From CAIWHR01 sp963843595 (GTDB lineage Bacteria; Pseudomonadota; Gammaproteobacteria; Burkholderiales; Casimicrobiaceae), in contig CAWJLG010000007.1 in assembly GCA_963843595.1 (NCBI GenBank), positions 124,001 through 188,000 on the forward strand: DNA of 64,000 nt, given 5' to 3'. The notes below the pieces were generated by a model that saw nothing but the letters and a program-made list of their open reading frames with translations, ran no database searches and was not told the origin of the DNA. Positions 8,813-17,587 of this stretch are shown one piece after another. Made by a program: the position numbers and the translations under genes. The stretch's first letter is position 1, and every line of letters begins with the position of its first letter.

Positions 8813-10267
8813 TCAAAGTGGTCGGACTTGAGCCGGGGGCGCCCGGCGCCCCAGTGTCCAGGCGAGCAGTGCCGCCAGCGAGCCCAGGAAGCCGACCAGC
8901 CCGATGGCGATCCAAACCGGGTTCACGCCGTCCACCCAGGCACCGTACAGCAGTCCGGCCATGATGCTGAACACCGCCACCAGGCCGACGTAGGCGAAGG
9001 TCTTGGGCCTGCCGATCACGGCGGCCACCATCAGGATGCTTTGCAGGCTCAGCTCCGGGTCGGCCATCAGGTACGCCAGCAGCGGGCCGCGGTGCATGCC
9101 GAGCTCGAGGAACATGTGCGCGACAGGTACCTCCACCAGAGTCGGGAAGTACATGAACACGCCGAACACCACGGCCACCGCGTTGGCCAGCAGATCGTTC
9201 CTGCCGGCAATGGTCTGGATCCACTCGGGCTGGATCAACTGTCGGATGACGCCCACGGCGAATACGCCCACGACCAGCAGCACGAAGATCTGCTTGACGA
9301 AGCGCCAGGATTCCCACAACCAGGCCCGCCAGGCGTCGGCATCGACCCGCCGCGCGTAGTGCAGCACGGCCCACAGGGCCAGACCCACCGCCAGCACTCG
9401 TCCAGTGAGTACGACCTCCAAGCCTGCGGGGCCGGGGGTCAGCCTCAGCGCGGCCACCAACAGGGTCGCCGCCACGAGGGCCAGCGCGATCCAGGTCCAA
9501 CGATTCGCGCCCTCGACGATGTTCTCCAGACCCTTCCACGCGGCGAGGCCGATCAGCAGCAGCAGCAGGATCAGCAGCGAACCCTGCACGCTCACACCCT
9601 CCTCGCCCTTGGCCGCGTCGAAAGGCACCCACTGGAACAGCGTGGCCTGCCAGGCCTCTGCCCACGGCAGCGGCAGGGTGACCGACCCGACGGTCGCCGT
9701 CAGCAGCGAGACCTTGAGCGTGCCGGCGATCAACACCGCCACCAGCGACAGCAGCACGCCGGTGGCCGCCGGGCCGATGCTGGCCTGCTCGGCGAACAAG
9801 GTATCGGTCTGTGCGTCGTGACTGGCGTCGTCGCGCCAGAACAGCATCGCCATCAGCATGCCGATGCCGATGCCGAACAGCAGGCACAACACGAAGCGCG
9901 CGAACGCGAACTCCGCACCGAGGATGCTGCCGGTGTAGACAAGGGCCAGGACGTTGCCGGCCGGCGCAAAGAACAGGAAGGTGATCGCCGGCCCCAGCCC
10001 GGCACCTTTCTTGTAGATGCCGGCGAACAGCGGCACGATGGTGCAGGAGCACACCGCCAGCAACGAGCCGGCCGCCGCCGCGGCCGGGTAGGACACGCGG
10101 TAGGGCGCGCTACGGCCCAGCCAGCGCGTGATGCTGGCCTTGGGGATCAGCGCGGCCATGGCGCCGGCTATGAAGAACGCCGGCAGCAGGCACAGCAACA
10201 CATGGGCCGCGAGGTATGCGGCCAGGTTGCCGGCCCCGCCGTTGATCAGATGCAGGAACGTGTCCAT
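8813..10267 (-). CDS. DUF318/ArsP-type membrane permease, long form
   Basis: This is a polytopic membrane protein of 484 residues with about ten hydrophobic segments. It carries the family hallmark CSCTIVPLFAGIYKKG followed by a GPAITFLFFAPAGN helix, and a second half with FGVFMYFPTLVEVP. These features match the predicted permease family that includes ArsP, exporters of trivalent organoarsenicals, although many members have unknown substrates. It is about 140 residues longer than the second permease in this cluster (13567-14614) because of an extra central block. The mini-thioredoxin gene follows by 15 bases. The arsenic context makes a metalloid or thiol-conjugate substrate plausible but unproven. 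Confidence 0.75.
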   Translation of the reverse strand: MDTFLHLINGGAGNLAAYLAAHVLLCLLPAFFIAGAMAALIPKASITRWLGRSAPYRVSYPAAAAAGSLLAVCSCTIVPLFAGIYKKGAGLGPAITFLFFAPAGNVLALVYTGSILGAEFAFARFVLCLLFGIGIGMLMAMLFWRDDASHDAQTDTLFAEQASIGPAATGVLLSLVAVLIAGTLKVSLLTATVGSVTLPLPWAEAWQATLFQWVPFDAAKGEEGVSVQGSLLILLLLLIGLAAWKGLENIVEGANRWTWIALALVAATLLVAALRLTPGPAGLEVVLTGRVLAVGLALWAVLHYARRVDADAWRAWLWESWRFVKQIFVLLVVGVFAVGVIRQLIQPEWIQTIAGRNDLLANAVAVVFGVFMYFPTLVEVPVAHMFLELGMHRGPLLAYLMADPELSLQSILMVAAVIGRPKTFAYVGLVAVFSIMAGLLYGAWVDGVNPVWIAIGLVGFLGSLAALLAWTLGRRAPPAQVRPL

Positions 10268-10410
10268 GTCCTCGGAGGGCTCGCCGGGTTCACTCGGCAG
10301 CCGTCATGCACCACCGATGTCCCTAGACGCCATAAGCGCTTCTCCTGCGTTCAAATCCAGTTTGCGCGTTCGCAGCATGCGTTCTCTGACGAGGATCAAC
10401 GCTTCGCCGA

Positions 10411-10844
10411 TCACTCCTGAACCTCCCGGCGCCGAAGCACGCCATGCGAGCGTCGTGCCCGGTGCGACCGTATTGAAGACCGTGCCGTATTGCCTGACGT
10501 TGTAGTGCAAGCAGGTCCAGGCGCTGATCCGGCTCGTCCGTGTCGACGATGATCTCGTAGGTGATCGACTCCATCTTCGGCGGGATATCCTGGCGCACGC
10601 CGTGCACTCGCACCTCGACGCCACGCAGGGAGAATTTGAGGATCGGCGTCACCCGCTCGATGCCCTTGATCATGCAGGCCGACAGCGCTGCGAGCAGCAG
10701 CTCGGCCGGGTTGAAGGCATCCCGATTGCCGGCGAGATCGGTGTCGAGCGCAATCTCGGCGTCCTTGCAGCGGGCGAGGCTTCCATGCGCGTCGATGCGG
10801 CGCGACTCCACATGGAATTCCATCTTTGCCGTTGGCGCGCTCAT
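10411..10844 (-). CDS. OsmC-family protein, two frameshifts
   Basis: The protein begins MSAPTAKMEFHVESRR and contains the family block NPAELLLAALSACMIKGIER, which holds one redox cysteine. After correcting a shift near 10510 it continues LHYNVRQYGTVFNTVAPGT, as in OsmC homologues. A second shift near 10445 leads to a short natural tail and a stop at 10411, giving about 144 residues. OsmC/Ohr proteins reduce organic hydroperoxides through paired cysteines. The usual second cysteine is not evident here, so peroxidase activity is uncertain. It sits between the long permease and the DUF2798 gene in the thiol-redox cluster. Confidence 0.75.
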
Positions 10845-10866
10845 GGTCGCTGGTCCCGCGATCCGG

Positions 10867-11103
10867 TCAAGGCATTTCGACGAACCGCGCCGTCAACTTG
10901 CGCGCGGTGGGCGCCAGGAAATAGATGACCGGCACGCCGACGACGTAGGCGATCAGGAAGGCGCGCGCCCAGCGGGCGACGAAATCCGGCACCGGGCCGA
11001 CGTTGACCAGCGTGATGACGAAGGTCATGAGGAAGATCATCATCGCGCCCATCAGCAGGGAGAACACGAGGTGGAAGCGACGCTTGGGCAGCTTGTTCAT
11101 CAT
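10867..11103 (-). CDS. DUF2798-type small membrane protein
   Basis: This 78-residue protein has a basic N-terminus (MNKLPKRRFH) and two hydrophobic helices (about 11-36 and 46-66). The pattern FSLLMGAMMIFLMTFVITL matches the DUF2798 family of two-helix inner-membrane proteins of unknown role. Two adjacent ATG codons (11103 and 11100) are possible starts. The CcdA-like gene stop (11112) lies nine bases upstream, so the two are co-transcribed. Confidence 0.75.
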   Translation of the reverse strand: MMNKLPKRRFHLVFSLLMGAMMIFLMTFVITLVNVGPVPDFVARWARAFLIAYVVGVPVIYFLAPTARKLTARFVEMP

Positions 11104-11111
11104 TGGAGATC

Positions 11112-11798
11112 TCAGAGTTGGTAAAGGTCGAGTCCTTGCACGATCCACCACAGACCGGCGGCGAACATGACGAGCGCGAACGTGCGTCGCCCGGGGATCC
11201 ACGCTTGGAAGGGAGCGAATCGGCGAGCCAGCGCCGATGCGGCGGAGGGCATGGCGCCGGCCAGCAGCAGCAGCACGCTGTGGCCCAGCCCATAGGCCAA
11301 CAGCAACGCGGCGCCCCAAAACATCGACATGCCGAACAGCGCGCCCGATCCGGCCAACGCCAGCGCGGCGGCGAGCGCCGGGGTCGCGCACGGACTCATC
11401 ACGGTCCCGATCAACGCGCCCAGCACGGCGGCGCCGCCCATGCCCGATTGCGCGAGCCGCCGCTCGACGGCCGCCGGCAGATGCAAAGCACACGACGCCG
11501 GGTCCGAGCGCCACAGCCAGACGGCGGCTCCGGCAACCACGACGCCGACGGCGATGGACCACGGACCGGGCAGCGTGCCCAGCAGCAGGCCGAGGCGCGC
11601 GGCGAGGAGCCCCAGCGCGAGCAAGGCGACGTTCATCCCCGCGACAAAGGACAAGGACAGCGCCCAGGCGCGGCGCGGCGTGGTCGCCTGGCCGCCGACG
11701 TAGCCGACGGCAACCGGCACTGCGGCCAGCACGCAGGGCGCCGCGGATGTCACGAGGCCGCCCAGCAGCGCCGCGACGAGGCCCTCGAGTCCGATCAT
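11112..11798 (-). CDS. CcdA/DsbD-type transmembrane thiol electron transporter
   Basis: This inner-membrane protein has 228 residues, about six helices and a conserved cysteine at the start of each half: C22 in TSAAPCVLAAVP and C137 in GTVMSPCATPAL. The pair is the redox centre with which CcdA/DsbD-beta proteins carry electrons from cytoplasmic thioredoxin to the periplasm. Its start overlaps the stop of the upstream thioredoxin gene by four bases (ATGA), so the two are translationally coupled and probably form one relay. The target could be the periplasmic side of the neighbouring redox proteins. Confidence 0.85.
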   Translation of the reverse strand: MIGLEGLVAALLGGLVTSAAPCVLAAVPVAVGYVGGQATTPRRAWALSLSFVAGMNVALLALGLLAARLGLLLGTLPGPWSIAVGVVVAGAAVWLWRSDPASCALHLPAAVERRLAQSGMGGAAVLGALIGTVMSPCATPALAAALALAGSGALFGMSMFWGAALLLAYGLGHSVLLLLAGAMPSAASALARRFAPFQAWIPGRRTFALVMFAAGLWWIVQGLDLYQL

Positions 11799-12265
11799 GG
11801 CGTTCGTCCGGCAGACGAGACTCCGAGCTGGGCGAGAATTTCAGTGGCGGAGATCTTGCCCATGTTGCGCCCGATCTCGCGCCCCTGCGCATCGAAGAAC
11901 ACCTGCGTAGGCATCAGCTGGATCCCGTAGCGCGATATGTAGCCGCGCGTCTTCACGATGTCGACATTGAGCACGGAGACGCGCGCCCCGTGCTCGCGCT
12001 GGAGGGCTTCCAGTACCGACTTCATCTCGCGGCAGCTGGCGCAGGCATTGGCGCCGAACTCGACGACGGCGGGCTTCCCCAGACGCAGTATCTGTTGCAC
12101 CTCGTCGGCTTCGGCGACGTACTGAACCTCTGGCGCAGGCGCTGCGGCGCTCTGGACCAGGACATAGCTGATCGCGCCGGCAACCACCGCAAGGCCGAGC
12201 ACGCCAAAGGCGAGCCCGGGGCGGCATCCCCACGGCCGGAGGCGGGCACCCGGGCTGTCCGTCAT
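11795..12265 (-). CDS. Membrane-anchored thioredoxin-like protein, CASC
   Basis: The start is set at the ATG at 12265, which leaves a short basic N-terminus and one hydrophobic helix (LAFGVLGLAVVAGAISYVL) that should anchor the protein with its thioredoxin domain in the periplasm. The active site is CASC in VEFGANACASCREM, with the cis-proline loop LMPTQVFFD. It is 156 residues long. It overlaps the following CcdA-like gene by four bases and so is the likely periplasmic partner of that transporter. The mini-thioredoxin at 12285-12524 lies just upstream. Confidence 0.85.
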   Translation of the reverse strand: MTDSPGARLRPWGCRPGLAFGVLGLAVVAGAISYVLVQSAAAPAPEVQYVAEADEVQQILRLGKPAVVEFGANACASCREMKSVLEALQREHGARVSVLNVDIVKTRGYISRYGIQLMPTQVFFDAQGREIGRNMGKISATEILAQLGVSSAGRTP

Positions 12266-12284
12266 GGCTCGCTCCGCCTCGGCA

Positions 12285-12524
12285 TCAAGCGACGGCAGCC
12301 AGCCATTGCTCGATCTTGTCGCGACCGGGCACACCGCCGGCATGGACGACCTTGCCGTCGATGACCACTCCGGGCGTCGACATCACCCCGTAGCTCATGA
12401 TGTCGCGAAGCTCTTCGACCTTCTGCAGATTGACGGCAACGCCCTTGGCCTGTGCCACTTGCTCGATCAAAGCGATGGTGGTGCGGCAGTTCGCGCAACC
12501 GGTGCCGAGTACCTTGATGTCCAT
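12285..12524 (-). CDS. Mini-thioredoxin (redox-active disulfide protein 2 type), CANC
   Basis: This 79-residue paralogue of the gene at 8561 begins MDIKVLGTGCANC and has the cis-proline loop STPGVVIDG. The two share the CANC site and the xMSTPGxVIDxK block. It lies between the metallo-beta-lactamase-fold gene and the anchored thioredoxin gene, with an AGGAGA ribosome site before the ATG. It is a likely thiol donor to the permease or lactamase-fold protein of the same operon. Confidence 0.85.
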   Translation of the reverse strand: MDIKVLGTGCANCRTTIALIEQVAQAKGVAVNLQKVEELRDIMSYGVMSTPGVVIDGKVVHAGGVPGRDKIEQWLAAVA

Positions 12525-12578
12525 TCAGTGTCTCCTGGAAAGCAATCAACAATGGGGGAGAGGTGTGTTCTACGAGCG

Positions 12579-13534
12579 TCACTCGCGCTCGAGTTCGAGG
12601 TAGGTGCGGCTGGCGTTGCCCGGCATCAGCTCCGCGGCGTTCTGCAAACCGATGAACGGCCTCGCGTCGAATGACTTCACGGCAGCGCTCATGTCCACGC
12701 CGTCGTCGACCGCCTTCTTCATGTGTGCGCGCAGTGCCAGGAGATACGCCTGAGTGTCGGCGCGGGCGGTGGCAAGATCGGTGACGTCACCGTGGCCGGG
12801 CACGATGACTTTCGGATCGAGCGCTTCGATGACCGCGAAGGTCGCGAGCCAGTTCCGGGTGTTGCTGACCGGAATCACGCCGAGCAGCCGGTCGACGTAC
12901 ACCACGTCGCCGGTGAACAGCACGTTCTTCTGCGGCAGCCAGACCATCATGTCGCCCGGGGTGTGCGCGCCGTTGCGGTGCTCGAGCTGGAACACCACAC
13001 CGCCCAGATCGAGGCGGGAAGCCTTTTCGCTGATGAAACGCGTGGGCAGCGTGGGCACGGTGCCGTCGGCGCGGTCCTGCAGCGTGGCCTTCAGTACTGC
13101 CAGGTGGTCACCGCCGCGCGCCTGCATGTCGGCCCTGGCATCCGCATGCGCGATGATCTCGGCGCCCTGTTCCTTGAAGTAGCCATTGCCCAGCCAGCGA
13201 TGGTCCTGCCCACCGGTGTTGATGACCCACTTCACGGGTTGCGGCGTGACGTTTCTTTACCGCGTCGTGGATCTGGCGCGCGGACCGGTACGTGGCGCCG
13301 CTGTCGATCAGGACGGCACCGGCCGATGTGACCACCAGGCCGATGTTGGCGTTCAGGCCCTCGTTGTCGTAGGTGCGCGGACCCTTGTCGCCGATGTACG
13401 CATACACGCCGTCGGCAACCGGTTGAAACTTCGACCTCGACGGCATGAGCGCTGGTGGCAACGACCACGGCGACGACGGTCAAGACTGCCGCTCTGGACA
13501 GGATGCGCTCTGCGAGGGACCTGTTTTTCGACAT
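12579..13534 (-). CDS. Periplasmic metallo-beta-lactamase-fold protein, altered metal motif, two frameshifts
   Basis: A signal peptide starts at 13534 (MSKNRSLAERIL, then a hydrophobic run ending SAHA). After a shift near 13428 the mature part continues FQPVADGVYAYIGDKGPRTYDNEG, and after another near 13248 KWVINTGGQDHRWLGNGYF. The later lactamase-fold motifs are present (NGAHTPGDMMVWLPQ, LFTGDVVYVDRLLG, VIVPGHGDVTD). The usual first motif HxHxDH is replaced by GGQDHR, so two of the zinc ligands are missing. SoxH-like and quinoprotein-associated relatives have this general architecture, but the role here is unknown. It follows the short permease in the same operon. Confidence 0.75.
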
Positions 13535-13566
13535 CGATCAGTCACCGATTGACACGAGTTGGCGAA

Positions 13567-14614
13567 TCAGAGCACCGCGTTGAACACAAAGCCCACGAGC
13601 AGAATGCCGCTGGCGACCACGGCAACGAACGTGGCGATGAGCCGCATCTTCAAGCACCTTGCGCAGGATCACCATTTCCGGAAACGAGAGAGCGATCACG
13701 CTCATCATGAACGCGAGCACGGTGCCCAGCGCCGCGCCCTTGGCCAGCAGCGCCTGCACGACCGGGATTACGCCCGCCGCGTTGGTGTACATCGGCACGC
13801 CGATCAGCACGGCCAGCGGCACCGCCCACCAGGCATCCTTGCCCATGAAACTGGCCATGAAATCTTCGGGCACGTAGCCGTGAATGCCGGCACCGATCGC
13901 GATGCCCACCAGGATGTACGGCCAGACCTTGCCGACGATCTCGCGCACCGAGGTGAAGCCGGCATCGATGCGCTCACCCAGCGTGAGCCTGGCCTCGCCC
14001 AACGCGGCGGCGGCATGTGGCATCTCGCGCACCCAGTCTTCCAGATACGCTTCCATCTTCAGCCGGCCGATGACCCAACCGGCCACGATCGCGACCGACA
14101 GCCCCAGGCCGAGGTAGAGCAGGGCGACCTTCCAGCCGAACAAGCCGAACAGCAGCGTGAGCGCGACCTCGTTGACCATCGGCGCCGAGATCAGGAACGA
14201 GAAGGTCACGCCCAGCGGCACGCCGGCCTGCACGAAGCCGATGAACAGCGGCACGGCCGAGCAGGAGCAGAACGGCGTGACGATGCCGAGGCTCGCCGCC
14301 ATGACGTTGGCGGCGCCCTCGGTGCGCCCGGCCAGCATGGCGCGGGTACGCTCGGGCGTGAAGTAGGAATTGATCATCCCCATCACGAACACGATGCCGG
14401 TGAGCAGCAGCAGCACCTTCGGCGTGTCGTAGAGGAAGAACTGCAGTGCGCCGCCCAAGTGGCTGTCCCGCTCGACCGGCAGCACGGCGACCAGCGCTTC
14501 GGCAGCCGGATTCAGCGTCTGGTACACGCCGAACCATGCCGCGGCGGCCAAGAGCAGGAAGAGGAGCGGCTGCTGGTTGGGCCAGCGCTTCAATGGGGCC
14601 AGTACGGCGTTCAT
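13567..14614 (-). CDS. ArsP/DUF318-type permease, short form, frameshift near the 3' end
   Basis: The start is the ATG at 14614 (MNAVLAPLKRWPNQQ). About eight hydrophobic segments contain the family signature TPFCSCSAVPLFIGFVQAG and the later IGVPMYTNAAGVIPVVQALL. As read, the frame slips near 13652; correcting it gives the C-terminal helix ending LLVGFVFNAVL and a stop at 13567, for about 348 residues. ArsP relatives export trivalent organoarsenicals and share the CSC motif. This gene is first in the minus-strand thiol cluster and is divergent from the CMD-family gene at 14848. Substrate assignment rests on family and arsenic context only. Confidence 0.75.
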
Positions 14615-14847
14615 CAGGCATTTCTTTCGTGAGCTGCAGCCGGGGTACCAATTGCGCCCCATACACGGAAGACGAACGAGGACGTCAAAAGATGCAGGCC
14701 GGGCGCTGAATTGGCTCCGAGGCCGGGCCTCCGTCGAAGGCGGGCGGGCGCCTGGCGGTGAAAATCAACGAGCCGTGATCGATAATGCACATGGCGATGA
14801 TTGCGCCGCCCGGCGCACAGAGTCCTTGCATTTTCAAGGAGAATCAC

Positions 14848-15189
14848 ATGACCAAGCTGCCACCCTCCGGCGCCGGCCGGCTTGCCAACGACTACCCCGA
14901 CGTTTGGGAGACCTACACAGCGCTTGGGAAGTCGGTCGCGGACGCGGGAAAACTCGATGCCCGCACCCGTCGTCTGCTGAAGCTGTCCCTGGCTGTCGGC
15001 GCGGGGTCCGAGGGCGCGGTCCATTCGCACGCCCGGCAGGCTCGCGAGGAAGGAATAGCGGACGCCGACATTCGGCAGGTGGTTCTGCTCGCGATCACCA
15101 CGCTCGGCTTTCCTGCGGCCATGGCGGCCTACTCGTGGGTCAACGACATCCTCGAGCGTCGATCAGACGACCCCATCCGCAACGCGTAG
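14848..15189 (+). CDS. Carboxymuconolactone decarboxylase-family protein without CxxC
   Basis: A strong ribosome site (AAGGAG, eight bases before the ATG at 14848) fixes the start of a 113-residue all-helical CMD/AhpD-fold protein. The core reads LSLAVGAGSEGAVHSHARQA, so the histidine of the family is kept but the CxxC found in AhpD-type peroxidases is absent. That makes a thiol-peroxidase role unlikely. It is transcribed away from the short permease, and the 233-base gap between them must hold both promoters. Confidence 0.8.
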   Translation: MTKLPPSGAGRLANDYPDVWETYTALGKSVADAGKLDARTRRLLKLSLAVGAGSEGAVHSHARQAREEGIADADIRQVVLLAITTLGFPAAMAAYSWVNDILERRSDDPIRNA

Positions 15190-15273
15190 CCGAGGCACCT
15201 GCCGCAAAGGTCGAACCGCTCGGCGTTTCCAAGTCATGGCCGTCTCGTCCCCGGTTCGAGCAATGCTCCGAGT

Positions 15274-15807
15274 TCAGGTGAGCGGCGGGCGCGGCACGAA
15301 ATCGCTCACCTGTCCGGCTGCGTCCAGCCGCACCTGACACGCTTGCGAGAGTTGTTCACGCAGCCGTTTGCGAGCGCGCTGGATCCGTGACTTGGCTCCT
15401 GGCAGGCTCAAGCCTTTGCGGCGCGCATATTCGTCCTGCGGCAGACCCTCGAGGTCGCAGAGGGTGATGGCCTCGCGATCCACGGGACTCAGTTCCGAGA
15501 GCACGCGTGGCAAGCACGCGACCAGGCTATCGACGGTCGCGACCTCGTCGGTTTCGTTAGCCAAGTCCGCGGGCAGTTCGATCATCTCGCGCTTGAGGCG
15601 CAGCCGGTCGGCCAACGCGTTGCGCGCCACCTCGAACAGCCACGCCCGGGCATTGCCGATGGCGCAGAAGCGCTCGCCCTGGCGCATGGCCTTGATGAAC
15701 AGATCCTGCAGCATGTCCTCGGCATCGACCGGGTTGCCCAATCGATGCCGCAGCCAGCCGCGCAACTCGGCTTCGTTCTCGTGCCACGCGGTCATCAGGC
15801 AGTTCAT
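15274..15807 (-). CDS. SigZ-like ECF sigma factor
   Basis: The protein has 177 residues and the two sigma-70 ECF domains. Region 2 contains DAEDMLQDLFIKAMRQ and the aromatic ARAWLFEVARN segment. Region 4 contains LSPVDREAITLCDLEG and a helix-turn-helix ending SRIQRARKRLREQL. The start at 15807 has GAGGG about eight bases upstream. The closest family I recognise is SigZ. No anti-sigma factor is adjacent, which is unusual for ECF factors. Its position at the edge of the thiol-permease cluster suggests it may drive that cluster, but no promoter motif was proven. Confidence 0.85.
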   Translation of the reverse strand: MNCLMTAWHENEAELRGWLRHRLGNPVDAEDMLQDLFIKAMRQGERFCAIGNARAWLFEVARNALADRLRLKREMIELPADLANETDEVATVDSLVACLPRVLSELSPVDREAITLCDLEGLPQDEYARRKGLSLPGAKSRIQRARKRLREQLSQACQVRLDAAGQVSDFVPRPPLT

Positions 15808-15875
15808 GGCTGGGTTCCCTCACTTTTCTCTGCCCGGGGCTCCCGGTCATGTCGATAGGGACGGCAGTCGTACTA

Positions 15876-16923
15876 TCAAGCCGAAGCGAAATATTTCCTC
15901 TGAAACAGCAGCGCGACATTGACCAGGCCGATCATGACCGGCACCTCGACGAGAGGGCCGATGACGGCTGCGAATGCCGCACCGGAATTGATTCCATAGA
16001 CCGCTACGGCAACGGCAATGGCCAGTTCGAAATTGTTACTGGCAGCAGTGAAGGAGAGGGTGGCGCTCTTTTCGTAATTCGCGCCCAAACGCATGCTCAT
16101 GAAGAACGAAATGAGGAACATCACGATGAAGTAGATCAGAAGCGGGATGGCGATCCGAACCACATCCAGCGGAATGCTGATGATCAGCTTGCCCTTCAGG
16201 CTGAACATGACAACGATGGTGAACAGCAGCGCAATCAGCGTTATCGGCCCGATCTTCGGCACGAAATGGGTGTGATACCAATCCTTCGAGACAAAGCGCA
16301 GCATGATGACGCGGGTCAACACGCCGGCGATGCACGGAATGCCGAGATAGATGAAGACGCTTTCGGCGATCTGACGGATCGAGATATCGACGACTGCACC
16401 CGACATCCCGAAGTACGGCGGAAGCACAGTGATGAACACCCACGCATAGGCGCTGAAGAACAGCACCTGAAAGATGGAGTTGAAAGCGACGAGACCCGCC
16501 GCATACTCCGTGGAACCCTTGGCGAGTTCGTTCCAGACGATCACCATCGCGATGCAGCGTGCCAGGCCGATCATGATGAGACCGACCATGTATTCCGGTT
16601 TGTCGTGCAGGAAAATTATCGCCAGGGCGAACATCAGCACCGGCCCGACGATCCAGTTCTGCACCAGTGAAAGCGCCAGATACCTTCTTGTCCCGGAAGA
16701 CATCGGGCAGCTCCTCGTAGCGCACCTTCGCAAAAGGCGGGTACATCATCAACATCAGGCCGGCCGCAATGGGAATGTTGGTTGTTCCGACCTGGAAGCG
16801 GTTGATGAAGCCTTCGATGCCCGGCACGAAGAAACCGAGGCCGACGCCCAGGGCCATGGCCGCGAAGATCCAGACGGTCAGATACCTGTCGAGAAACGAG
16901 AGCTTGCTGGTGATGGCACTCAT
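15876..16923 (-). CDS. acr3: ACR3-type arsenite efflux permease, one frameshift
   Basis: The N-terminus (MSAITSKLSFLDRYLTVWIF) and about ten membrane helices match ACR3 arsenite exporters. Recognisable segments are GLMLMMYPPFAKVRYEEL, the cysteine-containing IMIGLARCIAMVIVWNELAK (the conserved TM4 cysteine) and FTAASNNFELAIAVA. As read, a shift near 16683 splits the gene; the two frames join to about 348 residues. It exports As(III) across the inner membrane and, with ArsA downstream of ArsD, may work as an ATP-driven pump or alone. It is the last gene of the arsC-arsD-arsA-arsC-acr3 run. Confidence 0.9.
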
Positions 16924-17076
16924 GGATAGTTGCCAAGATGATTAGGTGGACCTGCGCGACCATCCAGCCGATCGATGACCTTTAGGCGCTGGGCAGAACG
17001 GGTCACGTTCATTGGCGCGCCCGCTGTCTGCTTGATTGCCGCTTCACATTGCGCAGTACGTGAAAGTATGGCCTCG

Positions 17077-17586
17077 TCAGTCGTTCACGCCGAGTTGCTC
17101 GCCCAGCTCGCGCAGGCTCGCTTGCAGTGACATGCGGTCGAGCTTTTCCATCGGCAGGCTCAGCAAGATCCGGATGCGGCTGGCGATCTGAAATTGCGCA
17201 TTGGTGAATGCCTTGAGCTGGCGGTCCCGATCGCCGACGACCGCGGCGGGATCGGCAAAGCCCCAGTGCGCGGTGATCGGCTGTCCTGGCCATGCCGGGC
17301 ATGCCTCCCCGGCTGCCTGATCGCATACCGTGAAGATGAAATCCATCGCCGTAGCGTTCGGAGTGGCGAACTCCGTCCAGCTCTTGCTGCGCAGGCCGCT
17401 CACGTCGTAGCCCTGGCCGGTGAGTACTTCGAGCGTGAGCGGATGAACTTCGCCGCGAGGATGGCTGCCCGCACTGAACGCCTTGAAACGTTCCCGGCCA
17501 AGGTGATTCAGAATGACCTCCGCCATGATGCTGCGCGCGGAGTTGCCGGTGCAGATGAAAAGCACGTTGTAGCGCTTTTCCGCCAT
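17077..17586 (-). CDS. arsC: Thioredoxin-coupled arsenate reductase (LMW-phosphatase fold)
   Basis: This 169-residue protein begins MAEKRYNVLFICTGNSARS. The P-loop C-T-G-N-S-A-R with its catalytic cysteine, the SKSW segment and the distal cysteines in FTVCDQAAGEACPAWPG match arsenate reductases of the low-molecular-weight phosphatase fold. It reduces As(V) to As(III) for export. Its ATG at 17586 touches the end of arsA, so the two are coupled. A second arsC lies 2.5 kb upstream in the same operon; the two share only moderate similarity. Confidence 0.92.
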   Translation of the reverse strand: MAEKRYNVLFICTGNSARSIMAEVILNHLGRERFKAFSAGSHPRGEVHPLTLEVLTGQGYDVSGLRSKSWTEFATPNATAMDFIFTVCDQAAGEACPAWPGQPITAHWGFADPAAVVGDRDRQLKAFTNAQFQIASRIRILLSLPMEKLDRMSLQASLRELGEQLGVND

Positions 17587-17587
17587 G

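Noticed and set aside
14848..15189. AhpD-type peroxidase role for the CMD protein
   Set aside because: The CxxC pair needed for that activity is replaced by Ser and Ala; the family resemblance is to non-redox CMD-fold proteins.
15235..15275. GGTTCGAGC segment resembling a tRNA T-arm
   Set aside because: No matching acceptor, D or anticodon arms can be folded around it.
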